From an uncultured Oscillospiraceae bacterium (GTDB lineage Bacteria; Bacillota_A; Clostridia; Oscillospirales; Oscillospiraceae): a stretch of DNA of 6,661 nt. The stretch lies in contig CAJUAW010000006.1 in assembly GCA_910584605.1 (NCBI GenBank), positions 38,142 to 44,802 on the forward strand. The letters run 5' to 3'. Below, piece after piece: positions 1-6,275 of this stretch. The position numbers were made by a program, and so were the translations under genes. The notes under the pieces are model-generated. The model was not told the DNA's origin and did no database searches. It saw nothing but the letters and a program-made list of their open reading frames with translations. Each line of letters starts with the position of its first letter. Positions within the stretch are counted from its first letter, which is position 1.

Positions 1-2024
1 AGCGGTGGAGGCGGCTGGCCGCTCCATCCCTCTTTCTGCTGGGCGTGATTTATTATGAGGAGCTGTTCCTGAAGCTCTACTGCTTCCGCGCTTTGACGGC
101 GGCGGGCGCCCTCTTCACCCTGCTGTTCACCCTGCCGGTGGCTCTGCTGCTCGGACTGCTGTGCGGCGGGGTGCCGGAGCAGCGGGGGCGCATCCTGCTG
201 CCGGTATGCACCGGGCTGGTCTCCCTGTGGATCGGCTCCCAGCTGGTCTACTACCACCTGTTCAAAACCTTCCTCACCATCTTTTCCCTGACTAAGATGG
301 CCATGGTGGCCGGGGCCTTTGGAGACATGGCGGTGGGGGAAATTTTTGCCAACTGGTTCCCTATTCTGATGATGGGGGCCCCCACCCTGCTGGCCTGGAG
401 GTTCCGAGGCCGGATCATCGCCGGTCCGGACGCTGGCAAGGGCCAGCGTCCCCGGTGGGCGGCCATGGCCGCCGGGGTGCAGCTGATTGCCATGGGGCTG
501 GTGCTCCTGTGCGGCAGCGGGGTGCTGTCCCTGCGGTACATCTATTACCGCTCCGCCACCCCCGAGCTGGAGGTCCAGAACTTCGGCGTCTTCACCCAGA
601 CCCAGCTGGAGCTGAATCGGGTGCTGTTCGGCATCAAACCCGACCGCCTGGAGCCCTCCACGGAGCCGGAGCCTGATAAGGCCCCGCCCGACCTGGAGGC
701 CACCCTCCCTCCGCCGGAGGACCCGCCTCCCGCCGGGAGCGCCTTCGCTCCGGAGATGATCCCCGGCTACCACACGCTTTCCATCGACTTCGACAAGCTG
801 ATCTCCGAGACCGATGACGAGGAGCTGCAGAGCGCCCACCTGTGGTTCTCCCAGCGCGCCCCCACCCCGGAAAACCTGTGGACCGGCTACTTTGAGGGCA
901 AAAACCTGATCTGGATCGTGGCGGAGGGGTTTTCCACCCTGGCGATGGACCCGGAACGCACCCCCACCCTTTGGAAGCTGTCCCACCAGGGCTTCGTCTT
1001 CGACCACTTCTACACCCCCCTTTGGGGGGTATCCACCTCGGACGGAGAGTACGTCACCACCACCGGCCTCATCCCAAAATCCGGGGTATGGAGCTACTCC
1101 CTGTCCTCGGAGAACTATATGCCCTTCGCTCTGGGCACTCAGTTCCGTAAGCAGGGCTACGCCGCTTTCGCCTTCCACAACTACCTCTATAATTACTACG
1201 ACCGGGACAAGTCCCACCCCAACATGGGCTACGACTACTACGCCATCGGCCAGGGCCTGGAGCTGGAGGAGGTCTGGCCCCCCTCCGACCTGGAGATGAT
1301 GGAACAAATCGTCCCCATGTTTGTCCACGAGGACCAGTTTATGGTCTACTGCCTCACCGTCAGCGGCCACTTGACCTACACGCTGGAGAGCAACGCCATG
1401 TCCGCCCGCCACTGGGACGAGGTGGACGACCTGCCCTACAGCGAGGAGGTGCGCTGCTACCTGGCCTGCCAGATGGAGCTGGAGCTGGCGCTGGACAGTC
1501 TGCTCCGCCAGCTGGAGGAGGCGGACAGGCTGAAGGATACGGTGATCGTGCTGTCCGCCGACCACTACCCCTACGGCTTGACCGACGAGCAGTACAGCGA
1601 GCTGGCCGGCCACGAGGTGGATCCTGTGTTCGAGATCTTTCAAAACACACTCATCCTCTGGAGCGGCGATATGGAGGGCACTGCGGTCCACGTCAAAAAA
1701 TACTGCTCCAGCCTGGACGTGCTGCCCACTCTGTCCAACCTCTTCGGCCTGGAGTACGACTCCCGCCTGATCATGGGGTCTGATATCCTGTCCGCCGGTG
1801 ATGAACTGGTCATTTTCGCCAACTACAGCTTTATCAACGAGACCGGCTACTACAACTCCATCCTGGACCAGTTCACCCGCTGGGACGGCCAGGAGCCCGA
1901 CCTGGAGGAGGTGGCCGAAATGGTGGCCGAGGTGCAGAACCGGGTGGCCTACTCCGCCGCCATCCTGGACCAGGACTACTACCGGATCGCCCTGAACGGT
2001 CCGCCCAGACCGGACAGCGAATAG
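1..2024 (+). CDS. LTA synthase-type phosphoglycerol transferase (sulfatase fold), 5'-partial
   Basis: Membrane enzyme of the LtaS family. Characterised members move glycerol-phosphate from phosphatidylglycerol onto a growing polyglycerolphosphate chain on the outer membrane face, using Mn2+. The frame is open to the window edge (first full codon at 3), and residues before the GTG at 45 read as membrane sequence (LAAPSLFLLG), so the true start lies upstream. Counting from 45, hydrophobic segments lie at about 16-40, 50-72, 99-120 and 138-165. With the truncated first one this gives the five-helix N-terminus typical of the family. A proline/acid-rich linker follows (about 204-235), then the extracellular catalytic domain. 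Catalytic-type residues are visible: metal-binding E294 in IVAEGF, nucleophile T331 in STSDGEY, R387 in YDRDK, H442 in VSGHL, and D506-H507 in SADHY. Family membership is firm. The exact polymer made is inferred, and a glycolipid-primase or other phosphoglycerol transferase role is possible. It ends with TAG just before a terminator. Confidence 0.9.
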   Translation, partial: RWRRLAAPSLFLLGVIYYEELFLKLYCFRALTAAGALFTLLFTLPVALLLGLLCGGVPEQRGRILLPVCTGLVSLWIGSQLVYYHLFKTFLTIFSLTKMAMVAGAFGDMAVGEIFANWFPILMMGAPTLLAWRFRGRIIAGPDAGKGQRPRWAAMAAGVQLIAMGLVLLCGSGVLSLRYIYYRSATPELEVQNFGVFTQTQLELNRVLFGIKPDRLEPSTEPEPDKAPPDLEATLPPPEDPPPAGSAFAPEMIPGYHTLSIDFDKLISETDDEELQSAHLWFSQRAPTPENLWTGYFEGKNLIWIVAEGFSTLAMDPERTPTLWKLSHQGFVFDHFYTPLWGVSTSDGEYVTTTGLIPKSGVWSYSLSSENYMPFALGTQFRKQGYAAFAFHNYLYNYYDRDKSHPNMGYDYYAIGQGLELEEVWPPSDLEMMEQIVPMFVHEDQFMVYCLTVSGHLTYTLESNAMSARHWDEVDDLPYSEEVRCYLACQMELELALDSLLRQLEEADRLKDTVIVLSADHYPYGLTDEQYSELAGHEVDPVFEIFQNTLILWSGDMEGTAVHVKKYCSSLDVLPTLSNLFGLEYDSRLIMGSDILSAGDELVIFANYSFINETGYYNSILDQFTRWDGQEPDLEEVAEMVAEVQNRVAYSAAILDQDYYRIALNGPPRPDSE

Positions 2025-2028
2025 CGCC

Positions 2029-2063
2029 AAACGCCGGAAACCACAGGGGTTTCCGGCGTTTTT
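2029..2063 (+). terminator. Intrinsic terminator of the LTA synthase-type gene
   Basis: A perfect 14-bp stem (2029-2042 with 2048-2061) closes a 5-nt loop (acagg). It runs into a T tract at 2059-2063 and starts 5 nt after the TAG stop. The position and U-run make this a textbook rho-independent terminator separating the transferase gene from the chemoreceptor gene. Confidence 0.93.
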
Positions 2064-2078
2064 ACGGGCAGCTGGATA

Positions 2079-2107
2079 TTGACTCGGAAACCTTCTGGTG
2101 GTAAAAT
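2079..2107 (+). promoter_or_regulatory. Sigma-A-type promoter of the chemoreceptor gene
   Basis: TTGACT (2079-2084) and TAAAAT (2102-2107) are separated by exactly 17 bp, close to the TTGACA/TATAAT consensus. Transcription should start near 2114, leaving a leader of about 85 nt before the ATG at 2201. No sigma-28 (flagellar) style promoter was noticed, so expression may not be tied to the flagellar cascade; this is inference. Confidence 0.75.
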
Positions 2108-2144
2108 GTTGAACCGGGAAATATTGTTTTATGGCCATGATCAC

Positions 2145-2168
2145 GCTTCACAGCTGGCAGCTGTAAGC
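2145..2168. repeat. Inverted repeat in the chemoreceptor leader
   Basis: ACAGCTG-g-CAGCTGT (2150-2164) is a perfect 7-bp palindrome around one central base. It is extended by GCTT (2145-2148) and AAGC (2165-2168), with a single unpaired C at 2149. It sits about 30 nt downstream of the predicted transcription start and 32 nt upstream of the start codon. It could be a dimeric regulator site or a small RNA hairpin in the 5' leader. No function can be assigned from sequence alone. Confidence 0.45.
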
Positions 2169-2200
2169 AGCAAAACAGAACACAAAAGGAGAGTAAAACC

Positions 2201-3913
2201 ATGATTCACTGCATACGAAATTTGAAGATCAGATTGAAGCTTTACATCCTGATTGGGGTTGCGCTGCTGGGGATGCTGATCATCAGCGGCATGTCCCTTT
2301 TTCTCATGGGGCAGTTGAACGATATCACCAACGACATCGCGGCCAGCTGGCTTCCCAGCATCGACACTGCACGGGACTTGAGCGCTACCATCTCCAATAT
2401 CCGCCTGAATGAATTAGGGTACCTCACCGCAATTTCAGATGATGTGGAGGAAAGCAGCCTCCAGTATCTCCAAAAGGAGAAGGAGGAAATGAACGCGCTC
2501 TTGGCCACATATGGGACGCTGATTGATGAGGAAGAGAATGCCTTCTATACCAATGCGATGAATCTCTGGACGCAATACAATGAAGCAGACGAAACAATGA
2601 TGTCCCTGGCACAGCAGGGCCGCATCGGGGAAGCCCGGGCAATCCTGGAGGGTGACTGCGTCAGTTTTTACAATTCCTTAAACAGCGCCTTCAATGACAT
2701 TATCACCTACAACACCAGCGGCAGCAATGAGGCGGCCATAGAAAGCGCCTCCCTCTACCGGACCGCCACCCTCACAATGCTCGCAGTGGTCGTCGCAATC
2801 ATCCTTGTGGGCGTCTTCTTCTCCTTTGTGATCATCCGCCTGATCAAAATTCCCATCTCCGAGATCGAGCATGCCGCCACCAGGATGGCGGAGGGCGACC
2901 TGAACATCGAGATTTCCTATACGTCCAAGGATGAGCTGGGCGTGCTCGCCGCTCAGGTGGGCAAATTGATCCGGAAGCTGCAGGTCATCATTGACGACGA
3001 GAACAAATTCCTGGCTAAAATGGCCGAGGGCGATTTCACAGTGGACTCCATCTGTGAGGAAGAGTATACCGGCGGCTTCTATCCGCTGCTGGTCTCCTTC
3101 CGGGGCATCGCGGAAAAGCTCAACGACACCATGCTGCAGATCAGCCAGAGCTCCTCTCAGGTCGCCAGCGGAGCGGATCAGGTGTCCAACGGCGCCCAGG
3201 CCCTCGCCCAGGGCGCCACCGAGCAGGCCAGCTCTGTGCAGGAGCTCGCCGCCACGATGAACGAGATTTCCAGTAAGGTGAACCAGAACGCGGACAACGC
3301 CCGGCAGGCCAACAAGGCGGCTGGCTCTGTCAGTGCAACGATGAATGTGAGCCAGGAAAAGATGCAGCAGATGATCCAGGCTATGGGGGATATCAGCAGC
3401 TGCTCCAGCGAGATCGGCAAAATCATGAAGATCATTGAGGATATCGCCTTCCAGACCAACATTCTCGCCCTGAACGCCGCCGTGGAGGCCGCCCGTGCGG
3501 GCACTGCCGGAAAGGGATTCGCCGTGGTCGCGGATGAGGTCCGCAACCTGGCCACCAAGAGCACCGAAGCCTCCAAGAACATCTCCGCTTTGATCGAAAA
3601 CTCTCTGAACGCGGTGGAGCACGGCACTCAGATCGCCGGTGAGACCGACCAGTCTCTGCTCCAGGCGGTGAACGAGGTACATGAAATGACCGGCATTATC
3701 GAGGAGATCTCCGCGGCCAGCAGCGACCAGGCGGATTCCATCACTCAGGTCATGACCGGAATCGACCAGATCTCCAGCGTCGTGCAGACAAACTCGGCGA
3801 CCGCGGAAGAAAGCGCGGCCGCAAGCGAGGAGCTGTCCAGCCAGTCCCAGCTCATGAAGAGTCTGGTGGAACGGTTCAAGCTGAAGAACGGTTCCTTCCG
3901 CGCCATGCGCTGA
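2201..3913 (+). CDS. Methyl-accepting chemotaxis protein with 4HB-type sensor and tandem HAMP
   Basis: Transmembrane chemoreceptor (570 aa) expected to signal through CheW/CheA. TM1 is about 14-36. An extracellular helical segment (37-187) carries the WLPSI and early helix pattern typical of four-helix-bundle MCP sensors. TM2 is about 190-212 and a HAMP follows at 213-261 (P218, MAEGDL). A roughly 47-residue second HAMP-like unit follows (AKMAEGDF motif), then the signalling coiled coil. The conserved hairpin around F417-F440 contains QTNILALNAAVEAARAG and GKGFAVVADEVRNLA. Sites matching the methylation consensus include Q347-E348 and E536-E537. Relative to the hairpin, helix lengths fit the 36-heptad class. 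There is no C-terminal NWETF-like tether (ends FRAMR). The start is supported by AAGGAG at 2186-2191, 9 nt before ATG. The ligand is unknown. The sensor half is noticeably poorer in GC than the signalling half. Confidence 0.96.
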   Translation: MIHCIRNLKIRLKLYILIGVALLGMLIISGMSLFLMGQLNDITNDIAASWLPSIDTARDLSATISNIRLNELGYLTAISDDVEESSLQYLQKEKEEMNALLATYGTLIDEEENAFYTNAMNLWTQYNEADETMMSLAQQGRIGEARAILEGDCVSFYNSLNSAFNDIITYNTSGSNEAAIESASLYRTATLTMLAVVVAIILVGVFFSFVIIRLIKIPISEIEHAATRMAEGDLNIEISYTSKDELGVLAAQVGKLIRKLQVIIDDENKFLAKMAEGDFTVDSICEEEYTGGFYPLLVSFRGIAEKLNDTMLQISQSSSQVASGADQVSNGAQALAQGATEQASSVQELAATMNEISSKVNQNADNARQANKAAGSVSATMNVSQEKMQQMIQAMGDISSCSSEIGKIMKIIEDIAFQTNILALNAAVEAARAGTAGKGFAVVADEVRNLATKSTEASKNISALIENSLNAVEHGTQIAGETDQSLLQAVNEVHEMTGIIEEISAASSDQADSITQVMTGIDQISSVVQTNSATAEESAAASEELSSQSQLMKSLVERFKLKNGSFRAMR

Positions 3914-3928
3914 GCATAAAAGCGCCAA

Positions 3929-3968
3929 AACAGGAACAGGGAGCGGATCACCGCTCCCTGTTCCTGTT
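3929..3968. terminator. Long bidirectional terminator between convergent genes
   Basis: A perfect 18-bp stem (3929-3946 with 3951-3968) has a 4-nt loop (atca). It lies between the stop of the chemoreceptor gene (3913) and the stop of the convergent FapA-like gene (3998). Read on the minus strand, the stem is followed by a TTTT run, a good intrinsic terminator for the FapA-like gene. On the plus strand the trailing sequence (gttctg) is only moderately T-rich, so termination there would rely mainly on the very stable stem. Confidence 0.85.
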
Positions 3969-3997
3969 GTTCTGTGCTGGTATCGAAATGCGCGCCG

Positions 3998-5749
3998 CTA
4001 CATCACAACGATCTCGCCGTTGACCAGCTTGGCCACACACTGGCGGGTTTCATGCCGCAGGCGGAGTGTCTGCTCCCCGAAGGTGATCTCCACGCCCGGG
4101 TAGGCGACGCCGCACTCCATGCGTCCGGCGCTTCGCTTCGGGGCCTTGTCCGCCGGGTTTGGAGCCCCCTCCGGACAGCTGGCCTCCAGCTGCTTCAGCT
4201 TGATCTCCGCCGCAGAGGCGCGGACCTTGAGCCGGCCCATCTGGCCCGACTTGGCCGGACTGTCCAGCTGATTTTTCAGCTTCTCCCGCTCCGCCGCCAC
4301 GGCCTGCAGCTCCTGCTGGAGGGTCTCCCGCTCAAAGCTGACGCAGGGACGGCCGCCCAGGATGATGGACGTGGGCCGCTCGGACGGCGAGCCCACCGCC
4401 ATGGCGCTGACCAGCTTGGCCGCCCAGATCCGGCCTCCGATGATGCCTCCCCGACCGGACCGGGCCACGACCTGTCCGCCGCAGTACACCTGGCCGTTGA
4501 CGATGCAGTCGGTTTGCAGGCTTTCCCGGACAAAAATGGTGGAATTCTCAATATATTTGGCAAAAACGCTCCGCTGGGAGCGGATCACGGTACTTCCATC
4601 CCCCAAAATGCCCTTGGCCACGATCAGGTCGCCGCCGGCCTCCACGGTGCTGCCCGCCTCCACCGAGCCGTCCACGTGGATGCTGCCCTTGGCCCGGACG
4701 GTAAAGCCGCTGACAACGTCCCCCCGGATGGTCACGTCCCCGGTGAAGTTGATGTTGCCGGTGGAGAAGTCCACATTGCCGGGGACGTCCCATACCGGCT
4801 TCACGTGGAAGCTGTTCCCGCTGTACTCCAAATGTCCGTCCAGAGAGGAGAGCAGGGAAAGGCCGTCCTCGCTGATGTGCGTGTTCTTTCCCTTGGGCAG
4901 GGTGACGGCCCGCCCGCTTTTGGCGGAAATTTCCTGGTCCAGCACGGTGCGGCCCGGCTCGCCCTCGGTGGGGGGGACGAGGCGGCAGATCTCCTGCCCC
5001 TTTTCCACGCTGCGGACAAGATTCAGGGAGGCGTAGTCCACCTGGTCGTTCTCGTCCGGCTCCAGCAGCTGCTGGGTGGACCGGGGAAAGCGGTCCACCA
5101 CCTTGCCGTTCTCCCCGTTGACCGGGGGCTTGCCCACGGCGACGAGGTGCAGGGTGAAATACCGGTCCTCCGCCTGACAGAGCCTCTGGAGCAGCTGGGT
5201 ATCCACGCCCCAGCGGACGCCCTGGTCCGCCAGCGCGCGGTGGAGCAGCGCCTCGGACACCGCCTCGCCCTGCTCCACTGGAGGGAGTATGAGCAGCCAG
5301 GCATACAGGTACTCTGACGAGAGGAAGACATGGGCCTCCGCGTCCAGAGGGGGCGGGGGCTCCTGGCTCTTGGCGCCGGGCGGGGCCTGGGCGGCCCTTT
5401 GGGCGGCAGCCTCCCGGCGGGTGACCTCCTTCATCCGGTCGCTGCAGATTTTGTTCAAGGACCCCCGAACCCTGCCCTTCTCCCGCTTCACCACCTCCGG
5501 CGGCAGCACGCCGTCCGGGTCCAGCCGGAGACTGGGGGCAGGCAGCCATTCCGCGTTCGCTTCGGTGAGCTGGTGCAGCCGGAAGATGGGGTGCTCCCGG
5601 GGCAGATCCACCAGATCCGGGTCCAGGACAACGGGGGGCGGCGGAGCAGGGCGCTCCACCTCCGGCGCAGCCTGGACGGGTTCCTTCTCCTCCTCCTGTT
5701 CCGGCGCGGCGGAATGCAGCAGAGACCTCAATTTGCTCCTGAGTGACAT
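3998..5749 (-). CDS. DUF342 / FapA-family beta-helix protein
   Basis: 583-residue cytoplasmic-looking protein (no signal peptide or membrane segment) of the DUF342 family, often annotated FapA after a Vibrio flagellar assembly protein. The N-terminal 1-135 is low-complexity, Pro/Glu-rich and basic in parts. A FapA N-terminal-type domain spans about 137-235 (VRWGVD, then VAVGKPPVNGENG). A glycine-rich repeat region at about 320-470 reads as a right-handed beta-helix (GNVDFSTGNINFTGDVTIRG; IIGGRIWAAK). A coiled coil follows at about 471-525, and the conserved C-terminal piece GVEITFG...LVNGEIVVM completes it. The start is ATG at 5749 with GGAGGT at 5764-5759, 9 nt upstream. It is monocistronic, with its own promoter, and convergent with the chemoreceptor gene. 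The role in Gram-positives is not settled: flagellar assembly or polar localisation is inferred from the Vibrio member and from the chemotaxis neighbour, not shown here. Confidence 0.9.
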   Translation of the reverse strand: MSLRSKLRSLLHSAAPEQEEEKEPVQAAPEVERPAPPPPVVLDPDLVDLPREHPIFRLHQLTEANAEWLPAPSLRLDPDGVLPPEVVKREKGRVRGSLNKICSDRMKEVTRREAAAQRAAQAPPGAKSQEPPPPLDAEAHVFLSSEYLYAWLLILPPVEQGEAVSEALLHRALADQGVRWGVDTQLLQRLCQAEDRYFTLHLVAVGKPPVNGENGKVVDRFPRSTQQLLEPDENDQVDYASLNLVRSVEKGQEICRLVPPTEGEPGRTVLDQEISAKSGRAVTLPKGKNTHISEDGLSLLSSLDGHLEYSGNSFHVKPVWDVPGNVDFSTGNINFTGDVTIRGDVVSGFTVRAKGSIHVDGSVEAGSTVEAGGDLIVAKGILGDGSTVIRSQRSVFAKYIENSTIFVRESLQTDCIVNGQVYCGGQVVARSGRGGIIGGRIWAAKLVSAMAVGSPSERPTSIILGGRPCVSFERETLQQELQAVAAEREKLKNQLDSPAKSGQMGRLKVRASAAEIKLKQLEASCPEGAPNPADKAPKRSAGRMECGVAYPGVEITFGEQTLRLRHETRQCVAKLVNGEIVVM

Positions 5750-5786
5750 GTACGCTGTACCTCCATTTCCTGGGCCTTATGGCACT

Positions 5787-5815
5787 ATTATACGAAAGAT
5801 CCCGGATATTTACAA
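5787..5815 (-). promoter_or_regulatory. Sigma-A-type promoter of the FapA-like gene
   Basis: On the minus strand, TTGTAA (5815-5810) and a perfect TATAAT (5792-5787) are spaced 17 bp apart. The predicted start is near 5780, giving a short leader of about 30 nt before the ATG at 5749. An AT-rich inverted repeat ends 2 bp upstream of the -35 box. Confidence 0.75.
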
Positions 5816-5817
5816 GC

Positions 5818-5842
5818 CTTTTTTGAACATTTTTCAAAAAAG
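5818..5842. repeat. AT-rich inverted repeat abutting the FapA-like promoter
   Basis: CTTTTTTGAA (5818-5827) and TTCAAAAAAG (5833-5842) form a perfect 10-bp inverted repeat around 5 nt. Its A/T tracts sit immediately upstream of the -35 box (5815-5810), the usual location of an RNA polymerase alpha-subunit UP element. It could also be a hairpin or bent-DNA element. Confidence 0.5.
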
Positions 5843-5908
5843 CATCCAAAAAAGACAGAATACTTCGCCATGTTACGGCATCTGTCTTGGGATGCGCTAT
5901 GGGCGAAG
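5842..5908 (-). promoter_or_regulatory. Interleaved hairpins with a terminator-like fold, function unknown
   Basis: On the minus strand, AAGACAGA (5888-5881) pairs with TCTGTCTT (5859-5852), whose end runs into six T residues, a weak terminator-like hairpin with a 21-nt loop. Flanking GCATCC (5895-5890) and GGATGC (5847-5842) extend the pairing. A competing 7-bp helix, CTTCGCC (5908-5902) with GGCGAAG (5869-5863), interlocks with it, so the helices are mutually exclusive or form a pseudoknot. It lies after the tRNA-Gly terminator and before the FapA-like promoter. It may be a backup terminator, an attenuator or a small RNA. The pairing is seen; the function is inference. Confidence 0.4.
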
Positions 5909-5914
5909 AGCAGG

Positions 5915-5958
5915 AAAAACCCGCCGGACGTCCTTGAAACCCAAGGCTCCGGCGGGTT
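5915..5958 (-). terminator. Intrinsic terminator of tRNA-Gly
   Basis: On the minus strand an 11-bp stem (5958-5948 with 5928-5918) is followed by a five-T run (5919-5915, overlapping the stem end). The loop contains a second small hairpin (5946-5942 with 5936-5932). It begins 6 nt after the encoded CCA of tRNA-Gly, so it almost certainly ends that transcript. Confidence 0.88.
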
Positions 5959-5964
5959 CTTGCA

Positions 5965-6038
5965 TGGAGCAGGTGAAGGGAATCGAACCCTCGTGTTCAG
6001 CTTGGGAAGCTGACATTCTGCCATTGAACTACACCTGC
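5965..6038 (-). tRNA. tRNA-Gly (anticodon CCC)
   Basis: A full cloverleaf reads on the minus strand. The acceptor GCAGGTG pairs with CACCTGC over 7 bp. A D-arm follows. The anticodon stem TCAGC/GCTGA holds loop TTCCCAA with anticodon CCC at 6006-6004. The T-arm has GAGGG-TTCGATT-CCCTT. The discriminator base is T, and CCA is encoded at 5967-5965. It decodes GGG glycine codons. It has its own promoter (6088-6060) and terminator (5958-5915), so it is a single-gene unit. Confidence 0.96.
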
Positions 6039-6059
6039 ATACACTCTGAGAGCTTTTTT

Positions 6060-6088
6060 ACTATACCACATCCCGCTCCGGTTTGCAA
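6060..6088 (-). promoter_or_regulatory. Promoter of tRNA-Gly
   Basis: TTGCAA (6088-6083) and TATAGT (6065-6060) on the minus strand have a 17-bp spacer. This predicts a transcript start near 6053, about 15 nt upstream of the mature tRNA 5' end at 6038, a normal short tRNA leader. Confidence 0.75.
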
Positions 6089-6102
6089 GGGGAAATTTGA
6101 CA

Positions 6103-6158
6103 GAATGTGAAAAACGCCCAATCCGGCCCGGACTTTGCCGGTTTGTCCCGTCACATTC
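6103..6158. repeat. Nested inverted repeats between the divergent tRNA promoters
   Basis: GAATGTGA (6103-6110) is complementary to TCACATTC (6151-6158), and inside it CCGGC (6123-6127) is complementary to GCCGG (6137-6141). It occupies the stretch between the -35 boxes of the tRNA-Gly and tRNA-Ser promoters, outside both predicted transcripts. No open frame or known site is recognised; chance cannot be excluded. Confidence 0.3.
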
Positions 6159-6190
6159 GCCGCAAAACGGCTTTCCGGAAAAATTTTCAG

Positions 6191-6205
6191 CTTTTTTCAA
6201 AAAAG
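6191..6205. repeat. AT-rich palindrome (UP-element-like) upstream of tRNA-Ser promoter
   Basis: CTTTTTT-c-AAAAAAG is a perfect 7-bp inverted repeat ending 3 bp before the -35 box at 6209. A/T tracts at this position are typical UP elements of strong stable-RNA promoters. It resembles the repeat at 5818-5842, which abuts the FapA-like promoter. Confidence 0.5.
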
Positions 6206-6208
6206 GGC

Positions 6209-6236
6209 TTGACTACCGGTGAAAAGCTGGTATAAT
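6209..6236 (+). promoter_or_regulatory. Promoter of tRNA-Ser
   Basis: TTGACT (6209-6214) and a perfect TATAAT (6231-6236) with a 16-bp spacer lie 40 bp upstream of the mature tRNA. Transcription should begin near 6243, giving a leader of roughly 33 nt that RNase P would remove. Confidence 0.82.
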
Positions 6237-6275
6237 ACATGGTGCTGTTTCACTGATCAGAACAGCGGTATGTAT

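Noticed and set aside
45..47. GTG at 45 as the true start of the LTA synthase-type gene
   Set aside because: The frame stays open to the window edge, and the codons before it encode plausible first-membrane-helix sequence; no ribosome binding site precedes the GTG. The gene is 5'-truncated.
3503..3520. T435 in the receptor hairpin (AGTAGKG where E. coli receptors have AGEQGRG) as a defect
   Set aside because: This position is variable among Firmicute receptors, and the surrounding contact residues are intact, so it is not evidence of inactivation.
2678..3928. 416-codon open frame on the minus strand
   Set aside because: Exactly antisense to the well-supported chemoreceptor; its His/Gly/Asp/Leu-rich translation is typical of GC-rich antisense shadows and shows no domain.
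3974..5317. 447-codon open frame on the plus strand
   Set aside because: Antisense shadow of the DUF342 gene, with low-complexity composition and no recognisable motif.
4548..5849. 433-codon minus-strand open frame overlapping the FapA-like gene
   Set aside because: Out-of-frame shadow, extremely rich in G, P, R and A; the FapA-like frame has clear family motifs and a good ribosome binding site.
6097..6102. TTGACA on the plus strand as a -35 box
   Set aside because: No TATAAT-like box occurs 16-18 bp downstream, and no gene begins nearby; tRNA-Ser has a better promoter at 6209-6236.
5289..6110. 273-codon plus-strand frame
   Set aside because: Runs antisense through the FapA-like start and its promoter, then across tRNA-Gly; it cannot be a real gene in this context.
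5997..6200. 67-codon minus-strand frame, start TTG
   Set aside because: It runs through the tRNA-Gly promoter and into the tRNA gene itself, and no clear ribosome binding site was noticed.
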